From contig JAKLHH010000098.1 of the NCBI GenBank assembly GCA_022710245.1, forward strand, positions 1 to 12,355: a stretch of 12,355 nucleotides of DNA, given 5' to 3'. Below, piece by piece: positions 1-7,386 of the stretch. How positions within the stretch are numbered: position 1 is the stretch's first letter; every line of letters begins with the position of its first letter. A program made the position numbers and the translations under genes. Source of the DNA: Myxococcota bacterium (GTDB taxonomy: Bacteria > Myxococcota > Polyangia > GCA-2747355 > JAKLHH01). The notes under the pieces are model-generated. The model had not been told where the DNA came from, did no database searches, and was given only the letters and a program-made list of their open reading frames with translations.

Positions 1-1
1 G

Positions 2-2035
2 AAGCGGATGGTGCAGGCGGTGGTCGCCGCCGAGGACGCGGAGTTCTTCAAGCACGGGGGCCTCAACTACGTGGGCATGCTGCGGGCGTTCCTCACCAAC
101 GTCCGCGCGGGCCGCTTCGTCCAGGGCGGCAGCTCGATCACCCAGCAGGTGGTGAAGACGGTCTTCCTCTCGCCCGAGCGCACCATGCGGCGCAAGCTGC
201 AGGAGGTCATCCTCGCGCGCAAGCTGGAGAGCGAGCTCTCCAAGGAGGAGATCCTCTTCCTCTACCTGAACGAGATCTACTACGGCCACGGGCGCTACGG
301 CGTGCAGGAGGCGAGCCGCTTCTTCTTCGGGCAGGACGTGGACAAGGTGGGCCTCGGCGAGCTCGCGCTCCTCGCCGGGCTGCCGCAGTCGCCCGAGCGG
401 CTCTCACCCTTCAAGCACCCCGAGGCCGCCAAGCGGAGGCAGAGCTACGTCCTCGGCCGCATGGCCAAGCTGGGGATGATCAGCGAGGCCGACGCGCGGC
501 GCCTGACCGAGCAGCCGATCAAGGTGGTGCGCAGCACGCGCCCCTACTTCAACGAGGCGCCCGAGTACATGGACGTGGTGCGCGGTGAGCTGGTCGCCAC
601 CCACGGCGAGGAGCGCCTCGCCACCATCGGCCTCACCGTCCACACCGCGCTCGACGCGAAGCTCCAGGTCGCGGCGCGCGAGGCCGTGCGCTGGGGGCTC
701 TCGGCGCTCGACGCGCGGCAGGGCTTCCGGCGCCGCGTCGCCGCGCTGAAGGGCAAGCGGCTGACCCAGACGCTGGCCAGGCTCGCGGCGAAGCAGGGCG
801 AGCTGAAGGAGGGCGGCCGCTACCAGGCGGTGGTGGCGAAGGTCGACGACGAGGCCGAGGAGCTCACCGTCAACCTCGGCAGCCACCAGGGCAAGGTCAA
901 CCTGCACGAGGACGAGCGCTACAACCCGCAGGGGCACGTGGCGTCCAAGCGCTTCGCCGAGGGCGACCTGATCTGGGTGCGCGCGGAGGGCGAGCAGGGC
1001 GAGCTGCGCTTCGACGGCGGGCCGCAGGCCGCGCTCGTCGCGCTCGACCCGGAGACGGGCGAGGTGCTGGCGCTCGTCGGCGGCTACGAGTTCCACCCGG
1101 GCGACTTCGACCGCGCGCTCCGCGCCGAGCGGCAGCCAGGCAGCGCGTTCAAGCCGTTCATCTACGCGGCGGCGCTCGACTCGGGGAAGTTCACCGCGGC
1201 CTCGGTGCTCGACGACACGCCGGTCGTCTTCGGCAAGTGGGAGCCGAAGAACTACGACGGCGTCTTCCGCGGGCCGGTGCGCCTGCGCCAGGCGCTGACC
1301 TTCTCCATCAACACGGTGACCGCCAAGCTCCTCGAGGCGATCAAGCTCGACCCGGTGCAGCGCCTGGCCACTGGCCTCGGGATCGCGCTGCCGCCCGCGA
1401 GCAAGCTCGACCTCACGCTCGCGCTCGGCAGCTCCTCGGTGCGGCCGCTCGACCTGGCGGTCGCCTACGCCGCGCTCGCGAACGGCGGGCGGCGGGTGGC
1501 GCCGCGGTACATCCTGCGCGTCGGCAACCAGCCGGTGAAGCGCCCCGAGCCGCGCCAGGCGCTGCGCCCCGAGCTCGCCTTCCTCGTCAGCAGCCTGATG
1601 CAGAGCGTGGTGCAGGAGGGCACCGGCCGGCGGGCGCTCCGCCTCGGGCGCCCGATCGCCGGCAAGACCGGCACCACGAACGATCAGAAGGACGCCTGGT
1701 TCGTCGGCTTCACGCCGCAGCTGGTGGCGGTGGTCTGGGTGGGCTTCGACACGCCGCGGCCGCTCGGACGAGGCGAGACCGGCGGGCAGGCCGCGCTGCC
1801 GATCTGGGTGCGCTTCATGCAGAAGGCGCTCCGCGGCAAGCCGAAGCTGCCGTTCAAGCAGCCGCCCGGCGTGGTCGTGCAGCGGATCGATCCCGAGTCC
1901 GGGCTCCTCGCGCCCGAGGGCGCCACCGACGTGCTCGAGGAGTACTTCCTGCAGGGCACCGAGCCGAAGGAGACGGCCAAGCCGCCGGACCAGGTGAACC
2001 CCGGCACGATCCTGATGAACCCCGGCGTGCCCTGA
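2..2035 (+). CDS. Class A penicillin-binding protein, PBP1A type (5' end outside window)
   Basis: Bifunctional peptidoglycan synthase: a GT51 glycosyltransferase polymerises lipid II and a transpeptidase cross-links the stem peptides, at the outer face of the inner membrane. Counting from the Met at position 8, the GT51 domain holds EDAEFFKHGG with the catalytic Glu at residue 9, then GGSSITQQ, RKLQEVILARKLE (second conserved Glu at 66) and LNEIYYGHGRYG. An OB-like insert lies around residues 265-335. The transpeptidase has SAFK with nucleophile Ser379, SIN at 433-435 and KTGTT at 553-557. The frame is open to the left edge (K-R precede the Met), so the membrane anchor is off the window and the Met at 8 is not the true start. 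The C-terminus is complete and ends in a short Pro-rich tail. The family call is firm; the exact paralogue (1A or 1C) is less so. Confidence 0.95.
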   Translation, partial: KRMVQAVVAAEDAEFFKHGGLNYVGMLRAFLTNVRAGRFVQGGSSITQQVVKTVFLSPERTMRRKLQEVILARKLESELSKEEILFLYLNEIYYGHGRYGVQEASRFFFGQDVDKVGLGELALLAGLPQSPERLSPFKHPEAAKRRQSYVLGRMAKLGMISEADARRLTEQPIKVVRSTRPYFNEAPEYMDVVRGELVATHGEERLATIGLTVHTALDAKLQVAAREAVRWGLSALDARQGFRRRVAALKGKRLTQTLARLAAKQGELKEGGRYQAVVAKVDDEAEELTVNLGSHQGKVNLHEDERYNPQGHVASKRFAEGDLIWVRAEGEQGELRFDGGPQAALVALDPETGEVLALVGGYEFHPGDFDRALRAERQPGSAFKPFIYAAALDSGKFTAASVLDDTPVVFGKWEPKNYDGVFRGPVRLRQALTFSINTVTAKLLEAIKLDPVQRLATGLGIALPPASKLDLTLALGSSSVRPLDLAVAYAALANGGRRVAPRYILRVGNQPVKRPEPRQALRPELAFLVSSLMQSVVQEGTGRRALRLGRPIAGKTGTTNDQKDAWFVGFTPQLVAVVWVGFDTPRPLGRGETGGQAALPIWVRFMQKALRGKPKLPFKQPPGVVVQRIDPESGLLAPEGATDVLEEYFLQGTEPKETAKPPDQVNPGTILMNPGVP

Positions 2036-2049
2036 GGCGGCAGATCGCC

Positions 2050-2055
2050 TATCAT
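2050..2055 (+). promoter_or_regulatory. Possible -10 box upstream of the small glycine-zipper gene
   Basis: TATCAT lies 15 nt after the stop of the PBP gene in otherwise GC-rich DNA. It matches the sigma-70 -10 consensus at 5 of 6 positions. I see no good -35 box 16-18 nt upstream and no TGn extension, so it is weak. If used, transcription would start near 2062 and the hairpin at 2064-2080 would sit at the very 5' end of the mRNA. Confidence 0.25.
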
Positions 2056-2063
2056 GCCCCGCG

Positions 2064-2080
2064 GCTCGCCCCGGGCGAGC
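2064..2080 (+). other. Short GC hairpin after the PBP gene
   Basis: GCTCGCC (2064-2070) pairs perfectly with GGCGAGC (2074-2080, with the loop CCG at 2071-2073), giving a 7-bp stem. It lies 28 nt downstream of the PBP stop codon. There is no following T-run, so it may be a weak terminator, a 5'-UTR hairpin of the next gene, or chance in GC-rich sequence. Confidence 0.35.
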
Positions 2081-2112
2081 GAGCGGGCCGAGGAGCGAGC
2101 GGGCCAAGGAGC
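2077..2112 (+). repeat. 16-bp tandem duplication carrying the ribosome binding site
   Basis: The unit GAGCGAGCGGGCCGAG begins at 2077 and again at 2093. Aligned over 20 nt, the copies differ only at 2090 (G) versus 2106 (A). The second copy turns GAGGAG into AAGGAG (2106-2111), which is the Shine-Dalgarno sequence 6 nt before the ATG at 2118. The first copy carries a near-identical purine box 16 nt further upstream. It supports the ATG at 2118 as the start of the next gene. Confidence 0.7.
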
Positions 2113-2117
2113 GGACC

Positions 2118-2465
2118 ATGGAGATGCCGAAGCTGCCGAAGAAGCTGCCCAACCTCCCCACCCTGCGGGAGGAGACCTGCCAGAAGAAGGTTGCCTACTT
2201 CCGGGGCGAGATGCTGCGCGCCTCGCAGCTCACCTCGAGCGAGCGCGAGCAGCTGCTGCGTGAGATGCAGGAGTTCGCCGACTCCCTCTCGACGGGGAAC
2301 GTGGTCCTCGGCGGCGCCGGCCTCGGGCTCGGCGCCTCCATCCTGCCGGTCATCGGCACCATCTCGGGGCCGCTGATCGGCGGCATCTACGGCGCCTACA
2401 AGGCGACCAAGCTCTCGCACTACCGCGATGAGGTCCTCGAGATGATCCGGACCCTCGCTCGCTGA
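2118..2465 (+). CDS. Small glycine-zipper membrane-associated protein, function unknown
   Basis: I do not recognise the family. The 115-residue product has a Lys/Pro/Leu-rich N-terminus (1-16), a charged helical stretch with one Cys at 21 (17-56), a long uncharged Gly/Ala-rich hydrophobic segment (about 60-94), and a basic/acidic helical tail (95-115). The hydrophobic part has repeated small residues (GGAGLGLGAS, then PVIG, then GPLIGGIYGAY), like a glycine-zipper hairpin that enters or crosses a membrane. There is no signal peptide. The start is supported by AAGGAG 6 nt upstream. The stop is only 11 nt before the next GTG start, so it probably heads the four-gene unit that runs to the sensor kinase. 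A role in envelope or membrane packing is inference only. Confidence 0.8.
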   Translation: MEMPKLPKKLPNLPTLREETCQKKVAYFRGEMLRASQLTSSEREQLLREMQEFADSLSTGNVVLGGAGLGLGASILPVIGTISGPLIGGIYGAYKATKLSHYRDEVLEMIRTLAR

Positions 2466-2476
2466 GGCGCGCCCAG

Positions 2477-4069
2477 GTGCCAGAGGTGTCGTCCCATCCC
2501 CCGCGTGGTCCGTCGCTGGCTGCCCCCCGGCTGTGGGTCGCCGCGAGCTGCTTCGTGCTCGCGCTGCTGCTCGCGGCCGGACCGCGCGCGGCGCCCGCCG
2601 GCACGCTCGACGAGCTGGTCGCGGAGCTCGACGGCAAGCTGGACCGCTCGCTGACCGGACGGCCGCTCCCGCGGCTCGACCTCGCGCTCTCGCTGCGGCC
2701 GGGGGCGGGCGTCAGCGAGGCGCTGGCCAAGGCGCTCCGCCAGCTCGTCAAGGGCAAGCTCTCCGCCAAGGGCCTGCGCAGCTACGGCGAGCTGGCCGGC
2801 AAGGGCGGCAAGGAGTCCGAGCGCGCCGCGCGGGCGCGCGGCTACGAGCTCCTGCTCGATCTCGAGGCGACGCTCGTCGAGGGGCAGCTGCACCTGCAGG
2901 GCGACCTGATCGGCACCGACCGCGTGCTCTGGCGCGACCTGCAGCAGCCCGACCGCGGCTCGGTGAGCCACCTGCACGCGTCGGTTCGCGCCGACGCGGA
3001 GGTGCGCGCCTTCCAGGGGAGCCTGACCTCCTCGGCCGTGCGCTTCTCGCACCACAGCGTCACCTTCGGGCGCGTGGAGGCCCTCGCGCTCGCCGCGGGC
3101 GACGTGGACGGCGACGGCCGCACGGACCTGGTGATGCTGCAGCCCCGCGCGGTCGAGGTGCTGCGTCACAAGCCGGGCGGCTTCACCAGCGGGCTCAGGC
3201 TGCCGCTGCCGGGACCGCTCGCGGCGGTACGGCCGAGGCGCGCGCTCGGCACCCTCGTCCTGGCCGACCGTGACCGCGACGGCCGCGCGGAGATCCTCGC
3301 TCGCTCGAGCGAGCTCGAGCGCGGCGCCGAGCTCTCCACGGACGGCAAGGTCCTCGTCAGCCAGAAGGAGCTCGCGGGCTATCCGCTGCTCCTCGACGGA
3401 GCGGGCAAGGGCGCGCCCCTGCTCCTCGGCGGTGTGCTCCCCGGGCAGGACCTCCTCGCCGCCTCGGCGCTCGCCCTGCAGCCCGCGGCCACCGCGCCCG
3501 AGTGGCACAAGCAGCTCCCGGCCTCCTTCTATGCGCTCCGCGGGGTCTCCATCGCCGGGCGCAAGGGCCCACGGCGCTACCTCGGCCTGGTGGACGCGGG
3601 CGGGCAGCTGCAGCTCTTCGCGGCCGAGACGGCGGCGCCACTCCTGCAGGGGCCGCGGGTCGGCGCGGCGCTCGACCTGGTGGACCTCGACGACAACGGA
3701 CGCCTCGAGGTGGTGACGACCGGCGCCGACGGCCCCGAGGCCGACGACCAGCTCGCCGTCTACCGGCTGGTCTACGCGGCGAGCGGCGGCGCGCAGCTCC
3801 GGCTGCTCTGGCGGAGCGCGAGCCTCGGCGGCCAGGTCACCGACCTCACCCACGGCGACTTCGACGGCGACGGCAAGCAGGAGCTGGTCGCGGCGATCCG
3901 ACAGAAGGGCGGCGTGACGACGCTGATGGTGATCCAGCGAGGGCTGCCAGGCGCGGGGCGCCGCTCCTCCTCCTCGCGCTCGTCGGGCTCGCCCCCGCGC
4001 CAGCCCGCGCCTTCCTCCCCCCGGCCTACGGCGGCGTGGTCTCGGCGCCGCTCCCCGATCTGCCGGTGA
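2477..4069 (+). CDS. Secreted VCBS/FG-GAP repeat protein (native end probably near 3942)
   Basis: An exported protein with Ca-binding FG-GAP/VCBS-type repeats, probably a beta-propeller. It starts with a signal peptide (hydrophobic core about residues 19-34, cleavage likely after Ala41). Residues 43-190 are a predicted alpha/beta region that I cannot place. Repeat motifs follow: DVDGDGRTDL (209-218), DRDRDGRAEI (264-273), DLDDNGRLEV (403-412) and DFDGDGKQEL (461-470). The last repeat ends at about residue 488. After that the frame runs on into low-complexity Ser/Arg/Pro, which is the shifted reading of the next gene's signal peptide, so the last ~40 residues are not credible. The natural stop seems to have been lost near 3940. 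The start is GTG 2477 or GTG 2486; neither has a strong ribosome binding site. Specific function is unknown. Confidence 0.8.
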   Translation: MPEVSSHPPRGPSLAAPRLWVAASCFVLALLLAAGPRAAPAGTLDELVAELDGKLDRSLTGRPLPRLDLALSLRPGAGVSEALAKALRQLVKGKLSAKGLRSYGELAGKGGKESERAARARGYELLLDLEATLVEGQLHLQGDLIGTDRVLWRDLQQPDRGSVSHLHASVRADAEVRAFQGSLTSSAVRFSHHSVTFGRVEALALAAGDVDGDGRTDLVMLQPRAVEVLRHKPGGFTSGLRLPLPGPLAAVRPRRALGTLVLADRDRDGRAEILARSSELERGAELSTDGKVLVSQKELAGYPLLLDGAGKGAPLLLGGVLPGQDLLAASALALQPAATAPEWHKQLPASFYALRGVSIAGRKGPRRYLGLVDAGGQLQLFAAETAAPLLQGPRVGAALDLVDLDDNGRLEVVTTGADGPEADDQLAVYRLVYAASGGAQLRLLWRSASLGGQVTDLTHGDFDGDGKQELVAAIRQKGGVTTLMVIQRGLPGAGRRSSSSRSSGSPPRQPAPSSPRPTAAWSRRRSPICR

Positions 4070-5397
4070 CCCTCGACCCGGCGCTGGCGACCCGCGAGTC
4101 GGAGCTGCAGCTCGTCTCGCTCCTCTATGATCCGCTCTTCCTCCTCGGGCCCGACGGCCGCCCGCGGCCGCACCTGGTGGAGGGGCAGCCCGAGATCTCC
4201 GTCGACGGCAAGAGCTGGCGCCTGCAGCTCCGGCAAGGCGTCCTCGCTGGCGCGCGCGCTCTCACCGCGGCCGACGCGGCCGCCTCGCTCCGCCGGCTGA
4301 AGCGAGGCCCGAGCGGCTGGCTCCTCGCCGCCGTGCGCTCGATCGAGGTGGAGGGCACGGCCACGCTGGTCCTCCACCTGACGCGAGCGACCCCGACGCT
4401 GGCCTGGCTCCTCGCCGCGCCCGCGGCCGGCATCTCGGCGCAGCTGCGGGCGGGCGGCCTCGCCGGGAGCGGGCCGTTCAAGCTGCAGGGGCGCACGCCC
4501 AGCGCGATCGTCCTCCGCGCCAACCCGACGCACTTCGCGGGCCGGCCGTACCTCGACGAGCTTCGCTTCTCGATCTTCGACCGCGCCTCGGCCGAGGTGG
4601 CGACCTTCCAGGTGGGGACGCTGCAGCTCTCGCTGCACGGCGCCGCGGTCTTCGGCGGCAAGCCGCGCTACGCCACCGCCGAGCTCGAGGGCGCCGCGCA
4701 GGCCCCTGTCTACCTCGCCCTCGGCCGCGGCAAGCCCTACCTGCAGGACCCGAGCTTCCGCCTGGCGCTGCTGAAGGGGATCGACCGGCGCCGGCTGGGA
4801 CGGCTCGCCACCCTCGGGCGCAGCGAGATCGCCGACTCGCCGGTCTGCGCGCGGCTGCTGCGCGGAGGCCCGCCCCGCGTGGCCTTCGACCGCGCCGCCG
4901 CGAACCGCCTCCTCGCCCGCGTCGCCGCCGCCCAGCCCGCCATGCGCTCCGACGCCTCGGGAGGACGCCTCAAGCTCTCGCTGCTCGTCGACGCCAGCCG
5001 CTTCGACGACTCGGTCGCCGCCGGGCAGCTGGTCGCCGACCTCGACCGCCTGGGGATCGCGGCCACCATCGAGGCGCGCCCGGGGGCGGAGTACCAGGCC
5101 CGCCTCGACGAGGGCCGCTTCGAGCTCGCGCTGGGGCGGCAGCCCGTGCAGGTCCCGCTGGGACCGGTGGCGCTCGGGGCCGCGCTCGCCGCCGCCGGGG
5201 ATCGCGCCGGCGCGGCCCGCTGCCTCGCGGGCAGCTGCGGCGCCAAGGAGGCCGCGGCCTTCATGAAGCGGCTCCCGCTGATCCCGCTGGTCCACACCGG
5301 ACCGCGCGTCTTCCACGACGCGCGCCTCGGCTGGCTGCGGCTCAGCGCGGCGGGGCTCATCAGCTACGCTGACCTGCACTGGGTCCGTCGGCCATGA
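3940..5397 (+). CDS. Periplasmic solute-binding protein, family 5 (peptide/oligopeptide type), start codon missing
   Basis: The frame encodes a secretory signal (LLLLALVGLAPAPARA, cleavage after ARA) followed by a classic SBP_bac_5 fold: an early segment LDPALATRESELQLVSLLYDP, then the family pattern of a predicted endpoint and query phrase (RPHLVEG, ISVDGKSWRLQLRQGV), the G-S-GPFKL segment, and ALLKGIDRRRL. About 485 residues remain, a little short of the usual 500-540. Binding proteins of this family usually serve Dpp/Opp ABC importers, but no permease or ATPase is present here. No ATG, GTG or TTG occurs in this frame just before the signal peptide; position 3940 is the first codon after a presumed lost ATG. 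The stop overlaps the kinase start (ATGA, 5394-5397), so the two are translationally coupled. The ligand cannot be told. Confidence 0.8.
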   Translation, partial: RAARRGAPLLLLALVGLAPAPARAFLPPAYGGVVSAPLPDLPVTLDPALATRESELQLVSLLYDPLFLLGPDGRPRPHLVEGQPEISVDGKSWRLQLRQGVLAGARALTAADAAASLRRLKRGPSGWLLAAVRSIEVEGTATLVLHLTRATPTLAWLLAAPAAGISAQLRAGGLAGSGPFKLQGRTPSAIVLRANPTHFAGRPYLDELRFSIFDRASAEVATFQVGTLQLSLHGAAVFGGKPRYATAELEGAAQAPVYLALGRGKPYLQDPSFRLALLKGIDRRRLGRLATLGRSEIADSPVCARLLRGGPPRVAFDRAAANRLLARVAAAQPAMRSDASGGRLKLSLLVDASRFDDSVAAGQLVADLDRLGIAATIEARPGAEYQARLDEGRFELALGRQPVQVPLGPVALGAALAAAGDRAGAARCLAGSCGAKEAAAFMKRLPLIPLVHTGPRVFHDARLGWLRLSAAGLISYADLHWVRRP

Positions 5398-7094
5398 GGC
5401 TCAGCGCCAAGCTGACGCTGACCATCGCCGCGGCGAGCGTGGTGCCGATCGTGGCGGCCACCCTCGTCGGCCGCGAGCTGGTGCAGCGCGAGTCGCGCGC
5501 GGAGTTCGACCGCCTGCTGCGCGACGGCCGCGTCGAGGTGATGGGCCGCTACCTCTCGCTGCAGGAGGAGGTGACCAAGGCGATCGAGCGGCTCGCCGAT
5601 CCGGAGGATCAGTTCCTCGGCCCCATCCTGATCGCGCTCGCGAACGGCGGCCCCGACGACGACACCTTCCGCCAGCTCGCGCTCAGCGGCCCGCGCGTGA
5701 TGCGCGAGCGGGGGCTCGACGTGCTCTGCGTGCTCGGGCCCAAGGGCGAGATCCTCGCCTCCGGCCACTTCCCCGGCCGCATCGGCGACGTGGACCCGCG
5801 CTTCGGCAAGACCCCTGCGGCCGTGCGCGAGGCGCTCCTGCTCCCCGAGCGCGTCCTCTCCAGCGGCAAGCCGACGACGCACCTCGCGGTGGAGGCGCAG
5901 CGCCTGGCTCGCTCGCCGCTCGGCTCGCGCGCGCTGGTGATGGGCGGCCGCCTCCTCGGGCCCGAGCTCGCGCGGCGCCTGCGCCTGCGCGGCGGCACCG
6001 AGGTGCGCATCCAGGACGTCGCCGGCCGTGTCCTCGCCGGCCCGGCCGACTGGACCCGCCACGCGGCCTACCCGCAGGAGACGCTGCTCCTCAAGGACCC
6101 GCAGGGGCGCGAGGCGGCCCGCGTCACGCTGGCCGTCCCCGACGACAGCCTGCGCGCCACGCTCCGCGCCATCAACCTCACCGCCGCGAGCGTGGCCGGG
6201 AGCGGGCTGCTCCTCTCGCTGCTCCTCGGGCTCCTGGCCGGGCGGCGCCTGAGCCACCGCCTCGGCGATCTGATGAACGCCGCTGGCGCGGTGGCAGCCG
6301 GCGACCTCGACCAGCGCCTGCGAGCGCGCGCGAAGGACGAGATCGGCGAGCTGGTCGAGGCCTTCAACCGGATGACCGCCGACCTCAAGGACTCCAAGCA
6401 GAAGCTGGTCGCCGCCGAGCGCCTGGCGGCCTGGCAGGAGATCGCGCGGCGCATCGCCCACGAGATCAAGAACCCGCTCTCGCCGATCCAGACGTCGATC
6501 GAGACGCTGCGCAAGGTCTACGGCAAGCAGCACCCCGACTTCGAGGAGATCTTCAACGAGTCGACCTCGATGATCCTCGAGGAGGTCCAGCGGCTGAAGA
6601 CCATCGTCAGCGAGTTCTCGCAGTTCGCCCGGCTGCCGAAGCCCAAGCTCGCGCCGTGCGACCTCGGTGAGCTGGTCCCGCAGGTCGCCTCCCTCTACGC
6701 GGGGAGCGACGTCCCCGTGGAGCTCGCGCTGCCGGCCGGGCTGCCGCTGGTCGTCGGCGACCGCGAGCAGCTCACCCAGGTGCTGGTGAACCTGATCAAG
6801 AACGCGCGCGAGGCGCTCTCCGGCCGCGAGGGCGGGCGCATCGTGATCAGCGCCACGCCCGAGGAGGGCTGGGTCGCCACCGCGGTGACCGACAACGGCC
6901 CCGGCTTCGACGCCGAGGTCGCCGCGCAGATCTTCACCCCCTACTTCACCACCAAGGGAGCGAGCGGCGGCACCGGCCTCGGCCTCGCCATCGTGCAGCG
7001 GATCGTCAGCGAGCACGGCGGCCGCGTGGAGGCGCGCGGCGAGCCGGGCAAGGGCGCGAGCTTCATCTTCCGCCTGCCGATCTCGGCGGGCTGA
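5394..7094 (+). CDS. NtrY-like membrane sensor histidine kinase
   Basis: A 566-residue inner-membrane kinase that would autophosphorylate and pass phosphate to a response regulator. TM1 spans about residues 7-27. A periplasmic sensor region of about 230 residues follows, including [20 protein letters not shown], typical of Cache-like sensors. TM2 is at 260-283, followed by HAMP (to about 340). The phospho-acceptor His356 lies in [15 protein letters not shown]. The ATPase has the N-box NLIKNA with Asn470, G1 DNGPGFD (500-506), the F-box FTPYFTTK and G2 GGTGLGLAI (525-533). All key residues are present, so it looks functional. No ribosome binding site is evident; its ATG overlaps the binding-protein stop, implying coupling. 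No response regulator lies in the window. Periplasmic sensing together with the upstream binding protein is inference. Confidence 0.93.
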   Translation: MRLSAKLTLTIAAASVVPIVAATLVGRELVQRESRAEFDRLLRDGRVEVMGRYLSLQEEVTKAIERLADPEDQFLGPILIALANGGPDDDTFRQLALSGPRVMRERGLDVLCVLGPKGEILASGHFPGRIGDVDPRFGKTPAAVREALLLPERVLSSGKPTTHLAVEAQRLARSPLGSRALVMGGRLLGPELARRLRLRGGTEVRIQDVAGRVLAGPADWTRHAAYPQETLLLKDPQGREAARVTLAVPDDSLRATLRAINLTAASVAGSGLLLSLLLGLLAGRRLSHRLGDLMNAAGAVAAGDLDQRLRARAKDEIGELVEAFNRMTADLKDSKQKLVAAERLAAWQEIARRIAHEIKNPLSPIQTSIETLRKVYGKQHPDFEEIFNESTSMILEEVQRLKTIVSEFSQFARLPKPKLAPCDLGELVPQVASLYAGSDVPVELALPAGLPLVVGDREQLTQVLVNLIKNAREALSGREGGRIVISATPEEGWVATAVTDNGPGFDAEVAAQIFTPYFTTKGASGGTGLGLAIVQRIVSEHGGRVEARGEPGKGASFIFRLPISAG

Positions 7095-7130
7095 GCCCAG
7101 CAGCGCTCGAGCTCGGCCGGGCTCAGCTCG
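7087..7130. terminator. Bidirectional hairpin between convergent genes, holding both stop codons
   Basis: CTGAGCCC (7091-7098) and GGGCTCAG (7119-7126) are perfect inverted repeats. Pairing extends outward through 7090/7127, a G-T wobble at 7089/7128, 7088/7129 and 7087/7130, giving a 12-bp stem with a 20-nt loop that itself contains the palindrome GCTCGAGC. The kinase stop TGA (7092-7094) lies in the left arm and the reverse-strand stop (7123-7125) in the right arm. There is no T-tract, so it would be a hairpin-only or Rho-assisted terminator acting on both strands. Confidence 0.6.
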
Positions 7131-7385
7131 GGGCCAGGGGCAGCCTCACGGTGAAGGACGACCCGCCCCCCCGCGTCGCTCTCCACCTCCACCGTCCCGC
7201 CGTGCGCGGTGACGATGCCGTGCACGACCGAGAGCCCGAGCCCGGTCCCCTCCCCGATGTCCTTGGTGGTGAGGACATGCTCGCGGAGCACCTCCGCGTG
7301 AGCGTGCACCGCCGCCGTCGCGGCGCGGAGCGCCGGAGTCAGCCGGGGCTCGAGGGTGCGGCTGCGGCCGAACCGCGGCGTCTCG
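7123..7385 (-). pseudogene. C-terminal remnant of a second sensor histidine kinase
   Basis: On the minus strand the sequence encodes the ATP-binding tail of an NtrB/hybrid-type kinase: [18 protein letters not shown], then [13 protein letters not shown]. The reading then goes out of frame at a run of seven C (7166-7172). With one base fewer, it would read [15 protein letters not shown] followed by a stop at 7125-7123, exactly what the family requires. The F-box just before TTKD also seems to lack a few residues (EVLREHV then LTTKD, where EPF is expected). Upstream of about 7310 the homology is unclear, and it ends where the Amt fragment begins. The H-box and N-box are absent, so no kinase could be made. 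It faces away from Amt, so the intact gene would have been divergent from it. Confidence 0.7.
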
Positions 7386-7386
7386 C

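Noticed and set aside
404..2161. Long minus-strand open frame of 585 codons opposite the PBP gene
   Set aside because: Antisense to firmly identified PBP domains. Its translation is Arg/Glu/Ala/His-rich with no domain, as expected when GC-rich genes lack stops on the other strand.
1237..2376. Plus-strand open frame of 379 codons overlapping the PBP C-terminus and the small gene
   Set aside because: Out of frame with the transpeptidase motifs; Arg/Ala/Gly-rich with no structure.
3502..3939. Binding-protein gene beginning at the ATG at 3502
   Set aside because: That stretch is the +1 shadow of the VCBS gene (Arg/Gly-rich), and would bury the signal peptide about 150 residues inside the protein.
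2420..7016. Three long minus-strand open frames (2420-3853, 3772-5379, 5364-7016)
   Set aside because: Each mirrors a clear plus-strand gene (VCBS protein, binding protein, kinase) and has shadow-like composition with no recognisable motif.
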